Shown: piece after piece, positions 60,530 to 64,000 of the stretch
Numbering within the stretch: the first letter of the stretch is position 1
Layout of the letters: each line of letters begins with the position of its first letter
Source of the DNA: Burkholderiaceae bacterium
GTDB lineage: Bacteria > Pseudomonadota > Gammaproteobacteria > Burkholderiales > Burkholderiaceae_C
Length of the DNA stretch: 64,000 nt
Assembly (NCBI GenBank): GCA_026125795.1
Contig: JAHCKM010000001.1
Coordinates: 434,001-498,000, forward strand
Direction: 5' to 3'
Position numbers and translations under genes: made by a program
The notes under the pieces: model-generated
What the model saw: only the letters and a program-made list of their open reading frames with translations
What the model was told of the DNA's origin: nothing
Databases searched by the model: none

Positions 60530-61843
60530 TCAACGCTCGTAGCTCGGCGTGCTCTCGTAGCTCTCGAGCTTGCAGGTCTTCGGCGCGTCGGGATCGGCCA
60601 CGTCTTTCGGATCGCTCTGCGTCAGGATCTTGAAGATGTCGGTCTTCTCCGCCGGCGTGTCGTTGTAGGTGGCCATGTAGATGGTCTGCTGGCACTGGTG
60701 CGTCGCCGGATCGATCCAGGCGTCAAAGTGCTGCAGCCGGTCGCGTGCGCTCATCTTGCGGCCCTCGAGCTTCTTGATCACCGCCAGGTTGTTGGTCGTA
60801 CCGGCCTCCTGCACGCAGCGCAGCAGCTCGCGCGTGGCCATGTAGCCGTTGTGGAACACGTTGCCCGGCACCGCGATCGCCATGCCCGGGAACTGCTTCT
60901 GGTACGCGGCCACGAACTCCTTCACCCCGGGCAGGTCGAGCCGGTAGTACCAGGTGGTGCCGAACACGCCGAAGATCTGCTCGGCGCCCAGGCCGTAGAC
61001 GTCGGGCCAGTCCTGCTGGTTGTTGATCCATGCCGCGCGCTTGTGCAGGCCGAGCTGCACCACCTGCTGGCGCAGCGCCTTGATGTCGTCGCCGCCGATC
61101 GCGGTGGCCACGGCCTGCGGCTTGATCTGCTGCAGCTTCAGCAGGTAGGCGGAGAAGTCGCGCGTGTTCTGCGGCACCAGCAGCTCGTCCATCACCTTGC
61201 CGCCGTTGGCCTCGAGGATGGCGCGCGTGGCCTTGGATGTGTTGTGGCCCCAGACGTAGTCGTTGGTCAGCAGCACCCAGTCCTTGCCGGCGGCGCGGAC
61301 GGCGTTGCGCACGGTGGCCTGCGCGAAGTTGCTGCCGTTGCCGTCCCACACGAACTTGGTGCGGTGGCAATCCTTGCCGCTCTCGGTGGGCGAGCTCGAG
61401 TTGGTGTTGAGGAAGATGCAGCCGTACTTCTGCGCCACCTGCGAGATCGCATTGGCTACGCCGGAATGCACCGCGCCGATCAGGAACGCCGCCTCGTTGC
61501 GGCTGATCATGCGCTCGGCCACGCGCGAGCCGGTGGCTGGCGTGGTCTCGGTGTCCATGTGGATCGCCTCGATCGGACGACCGAGCACACCGCCTTTGTC
61601 GTTGAACTCCTTGATGGCCATCATCGCGCCCAGGCGCTCCTCGCCGCCGCTGGCGGCGTACTGGCCGCTGGCGTCCATCGTCAGCCCGATCACGAGCGGC
61701 TTCGGCGCGGCGGTCTGCGACCACACGCGCGTGTGCGCCCAGGGGCCGAAGAAGCTGCCACCGCCCGCGAGGGCCGCGGCCATCGCGCTCACGAATCGAC
61801 GGCGTTGCGGTTGCACGTCGGATGGGGTCGGATCGTCGTTCAT
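60530..61843 (-). CDS. Liv-type ABC substrate-binding protein
   Basis: 437 residues. A Tat-like start (PQRRRFVSAMAAALAGGGSFFGPWAH) with twin Arg, then KPLVIGLTMDASGQYAASGGEERLGAMMAIKEFNDKGGVLGRPIEAIHMDTETTP, a leucine/urea-receptor-like fold (type I periplasmic binding). A conserved second part with DWVLLTNDYVWGHNTSKATRAIL and a C-terminal QQTIYMATYNDTPAEKTDIFKILTQSDP completes it. The ATG at 61843 follows GGAGACAA. It probably serves LivH. Tat export would suggest folding or a cofactor, though other Liv-type receptors also use this route. Confidence 0.88.
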   Translation of the reverse strand: MNDDPTPSDVQPQRRRFVSAMAAALAGGGSFFGPWAHTRVWSQTAAPKPLVIGLTMDASGQYAASGGEERLGAMMAIKEFNDKGGVLGRPIEAIHMDTETTPATGSRVAERMISRNEAAFLIGAVHSGVANAISQVAQKYGCIFLNTNSSSPTESGKDCHRTKFVWDGNGSNFAQATVRNAVRAAGKDWVLLTNDYVWGHNTSKATRAILEANGGKVMDELLVPQNTRDFSAYLLKLQQIKPQAVATAIGGDDIKALRQQVVQLGLHKRAAWINNQQDWPDVYGLGAEQIFGVFGTTWYYRLDLPGVKEFVAAYQKQFPGMAIAVPGNVFHNGYMATRELLRCVQEAGTTNNLAVIKKLEGRKMSARDRLQHFDAWIDPATHQCQQTIYMATYNDTPAEKTDIFKILTQSDPKDVADPDAPKTCKLESYESTPSYER

Positions 61844-61919
61844 GGTTGTCTCCTGTGGTCGCGGCCAAGGCGCCGCTGGGTGTGTGCGCGTGCCGTCGGC
61901 CCGACGGGCGCGCGGTCGG

Positions 61920-63908
61920 TCATGGCACCGTCCTTCTGTCGGGCCGCAGCGCACGCGCCTGCTGCCACATGCGGATCAAGCGCTGGTAACGCGCCGCCAC
62001 GCTGGCGACGACGCCGGCGTCGTCAAGGCGGCCTTCGAACCAGGCCTCGGCCGCGGCGGAGAACAGCGTGCGACCCACCGCGAAACCCTTGCAGATCGGC
62101 TGCCGCGCCGCCGTGCCGAAGGCGTCCGACAGTTCTTCTTCGCTGGCTTCCAGCCCCAGCAGCAGCACGCCGCGGCACCACGGATCGTGCGCGGCGATGC
62201 ATGGCGCCAGCGCATCCCAGGCCGCCGCGCTCAGCGGCGGCAGCTTCCACCATTCGGGCTTCACGCCCGTGGCATAAAGCTGCGCCACCGCGCGCACCAC
62301 CGTTTGTTCGTCTTGCGCCATCTCGCGCGGCGCGATCACCTCGAGCAGCAACTCATGACCGGTGCGACGACAGGCGCGATACAAGGTCTGCACGCGCTCG
62401 AGCTGCAACGTCGCGAGGCCCGGGTCGTCGTCGGGGTGGTGAAAGACCAGGCACTTGACGACCTGCTCGCTCGGCCAATCGGTGAGGTCGAGCCCGACGT
62501 TGCCGCCGGCCTCGAACGACAGGGGCCTCGAACCCGGCGCTTCCACCGGCCGCGCCAGCCACAGGCCGCGGCCGGCCAGACGATGCAGGATCGGCGTGCC
62601 GTAACGCGCGTCGACGATCATGCCGGGCGCCGGAAACGCGGGCGCGCTGCCGTGCCGCGCGCGTTCGGCCGCATAGCCGTCTTCGGCCGCGCGCGCCACC
62701 AGCGACTTGAAGTGCGCGATGCGCGCCAAGTCGGCACCATGCCGCCCGGCACACTCTTCGAGCTGGCTGCGGTGGTCGAACGCCAGCACGGCGAGCGCAT
62801 CGGGTGTCGGCCGGCGGGTCGTGGCGCGGTGCACGTGCTCGAGCTCGTCGTCCTCGCGCAGGCGGCGGATCGCCTGCTTGCGCGCGAAGAACAACTGCAG
62901 CTCGGGCCAGCTGGGCATCGCCGGTGCGCACCCGTGGCGCGACACGACGATGGCGCCGCACGCGTTGGCATAACGCAGCGCCTGCGCCAGCGGTTCGTCG
63001 CGCACCCAGCCGCGCAGCAGCCCGGCCATGAACGCATCGCCGGCGCCGAGCACGTTGAACACCTCGACCGGAAAGCCGGGTCCCTTCTCGCCGTGCTCGA
63101 TGTCCGCGGGAATCGGGCCCTGGAACGCCACACAACCCATCGGGCCGCGCTTCATCACGATCAGCGCAGGGCTCACGTCACGGATCGACTGCAGCGCCGA
63201 GCGGCTGTCGGTGCTGCCGCCGGCGATGTGGATCTCCTCTTCGGTGCCGACGACGAGGTCGCAGTCGGCCAGCACCGCCTGCAGCTGCTCGGTCACGCGC
63301 GCCGACGACACGAAGCGCTGCTCGCCGAGCCCGGGCGACGTCAGGCCCCACAGCACCGGCCGGTAGTCGATGTCGAGCGCCACGCGCCGCCCGAGGCTGC
63401 GCGCGAGCTGCATCGCCTTGATGCACGCCGCGCGCGTGTCGGGATGCGACAGGTGCGTGCCGCTGATCACCACCGCACGCGCGCGCGCCAGGTAGGCGGC
63501 GTCGATGTCGTCGACGGTGAGCCCCATGTCGGCGCAACGCTCGCGGTAGAAGATGAGCGGGAAGGTGTCGGGGTCGCGGATGCCGAGAAAGACCAGCGCG
63601 GTCAGCCGCGTGGGGTCGGTGCGCAGGCAGCTGACGTCGACGCCTTCGGCCTGCAGCGTCTCGCGCACGAAGCGGCCGTTGTGCTCGTCGCCCACGCGGC
63701 TGATCAGCCCGGCCGCAAGTCCCAGGCGCGCCGCGCCGATGGCGGTGTTGGTGGGCGAGCCGCCCACGTACTTGGCGAAGCTGCGCATGTCTTCGAGTCG
63801 GCCGCCGATCTGCTCGCCGTAGAGATCGACCGCGGCGCGGCCGATGCAGACCACGTCGAGGTCGATGCCCGCGCGCGTCTCGGGCCGCTTGTCGGTCGGG
63901 CCGGTCAC
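61920..63908 (-). CDS. iolC: IolC-like kinase fused to DUF2090 aldolase-like domain
   Basis: 662 residues. The N-terminal half (to about 340) is a PfkB-type 5-dehydro-2-deoxygluconokinase: DVVCIGRAAVDLYGEQIGGRLEDMRSFAKYVGGSPTNTAIGAARLGL and the signature NVLGAGDAFMAGLLRG. The C-terminal half (about 380-650) is the DUF2090 domain (LAVLAFDHRSQLEECAG, CLVFHHPDDD, ELLLEVIAP) linked with the IolJ aldolase step. Such fusions are common in proteobacterial myo-inositol operons. The start is a GTG at 63908 with GGAGG 5 bp before it, overlapping the previous gene's stop by 4 bp. Confidence 0.88.
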   Translation of the reverse strand: MTGPTDKRPETRAGIDLDVVCIGRAAVDLYGEQIGGRLEDMRSFAKYVGGSPTNTAIGAARLGLAAGLISRVGDEHNGRFVRETLQAEGVDVSCLRTDPTRLTALVFLGIRDPDTFPLIFYRERCADMGLTVDDIDAAYLARARAVVISGTHLSHPDTRAACIKAMQLARSLGRRVALDIDYRPVLWGLTSPGLGEQRFVSSARVTEQLQAVLADCDLVVGTEEEIHIAGGSTDSRSALQSIRDVSPALIVMKRGPMGCVAFQGPIPADIEHGEKGPGFPVEVFNVLGAGDAFMAGLLRGWVRDEPLAQALRYANACGAIVVSRHGCAPAMPSWPELQLFFARKQAIRRLREDDELEHVHRATTRRPTPDALAVLAFDHRSQLEECAGRHGADLARIAHFKSLVARAAEDGYAAERARHGSAPAFPAPGMIVDARYGTPILHRLAGRGLWLARPVEAPGSRPLSFEAGGNVGLDLTDWPSEQVVKCLVFHHPDDDPGLATLQLERVQTLYRACRRTGHELLLEVIAPREMAQDEQTVVRAVAQLYATGVKPEWWKLPPLSAAAWDALAPCIAAHDPWCRGVLLLGLEASEEELSDAFGTAARQPICKGFAVGRTLFSAAAEAWFEGRLDDAGVVASVAARYQRLIRMWQQARALRPDRRTVP

Positions 63909-64000
63909 CGCCGCCTCCCGCGCGCGTGCCTCGGCTCGACCAGGGCCTGCCCGGTGCACACCACCAGCGCCTGGGCCAGGCACATCGGCGCCACCAGCGA
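63905..64000 (-). CDS. C-terminal 31 residues of the gene upstream of iolC (possible RpiR/SIS regulator)
   Basis: Only SLVAPMCLAQALVV...RGRRR and the TGA are visible. The frame overlaps the iolC GTG start (GTGA). The hydrophobic PMCLAQALVVCTGQAL followed by basic residues would suit the end of a SIS-domain RpiR-type regulator, as found next to iolC in inositol loci, but 31 residues cannot prove it. Confidence 0.4.
   Translation of the reverse strand, partial: SLVAPMCLAQALVVCTGQALVEPRHARGRRR

Overview
This is a very GC-rich stretch (roughly 68-70% by eye) of a bacterial chromosome. It is packed with Burkholderiales-type gene families: Bug/TctC solute receptors, a membrane urate oxidase PuuD, a UraD-AllC fusion, FCSD-type flavoprotein and large BTAD regulators. 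I read it as a betaproteobacterium of the Rubrivivax/Leptothrix/Comamonadaceae kind. That placement is inference, because there is no rRNA or tRNA in the window. It is a catabolic and regulatory accessory-rich region with no phage, transposase or CRISPR array.

Layout. 1-11.4 kb is a urate/allantoin locus: an NMT1-type ABC importer, an M20 amidohydrolase, a UraD-AllC fusion, PuuE allantoinase and a GntR regulator on the minus strand, then divergent HIU hydrolase, a Bug receptor and membrane urate oxidase PuuD. 11.4-17.6 kb holds a CHRD protein, a GFA protein, a 1070-residue STAND/BTAD regulator and four small proteins, three of them exported. 17.6-24.3 kb is an RND efflux trio followed by a Coq4-like protein. 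24.3-30.1 kb is a minus-strand sulfur module (three DsrE-like proteins, monohaem cytochrome c, FCSD flavoprotein) beside a second BTAD regulator. 30.2-34.6 kb is an aldoxime-nitrile module (nitrilase, aldoxime dehydratase, CDGSH ferredoxin) with a divergent AraC regulator and a MaoC protein. 34.6-38.2 kb is a tightly overlapped run of small enzymes and a zincin-like protein. 38.4-44.9 kb has two Bug receptors, a TetR regulator, an amidase, a Gfo/Idh dehydrogenase and a tartrate-dehydrogenase-like enzyme. 45-57.1 kb is signalling: a PAS histidine kinase, an SDR, a porin/binding-protein/GGDEF-GGDEF-EAL trio, a haem-sensor HAMP protein, an ECF sigma factor and a Ser/Thr kinase. 57.2-57.9 kb is a VapBC toxin-antitoxin pair. 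57.9-64 kb is a minus-strand run with two SDRs, LivH, a Liv-type receptor and an IolC-type kinase fusion.

How it works together. The left locus takes urate through PuuD, UraH, UraD, PuuE and AllC to ureidoglycolate and has its own transporters and regulator. The sulfur module is predicted to oxidise sulfide in the periplasm and relay sulfur in the cytoplasm. The nitrile module turns aldoximes into nitriles and then acids.

The most unusual feature is a family of 540-670 bp intergenic repeats, three copies here (1331-1867, 9460-10125, 53836-54446). Each is built of two modules bounded by their own inverted repeats and carries copy-specific perfect hairpins. Similar hairpins occur inside the uraD-allC gene and at the puuE start. 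Other candidates for a new system are the DsrE-trio/FCSD/BTAD cluster with a tandem 10-bp repeat in its promoter, and a CDGSH ferredoxin that may be the electron donor for aldoxime dehydratase.
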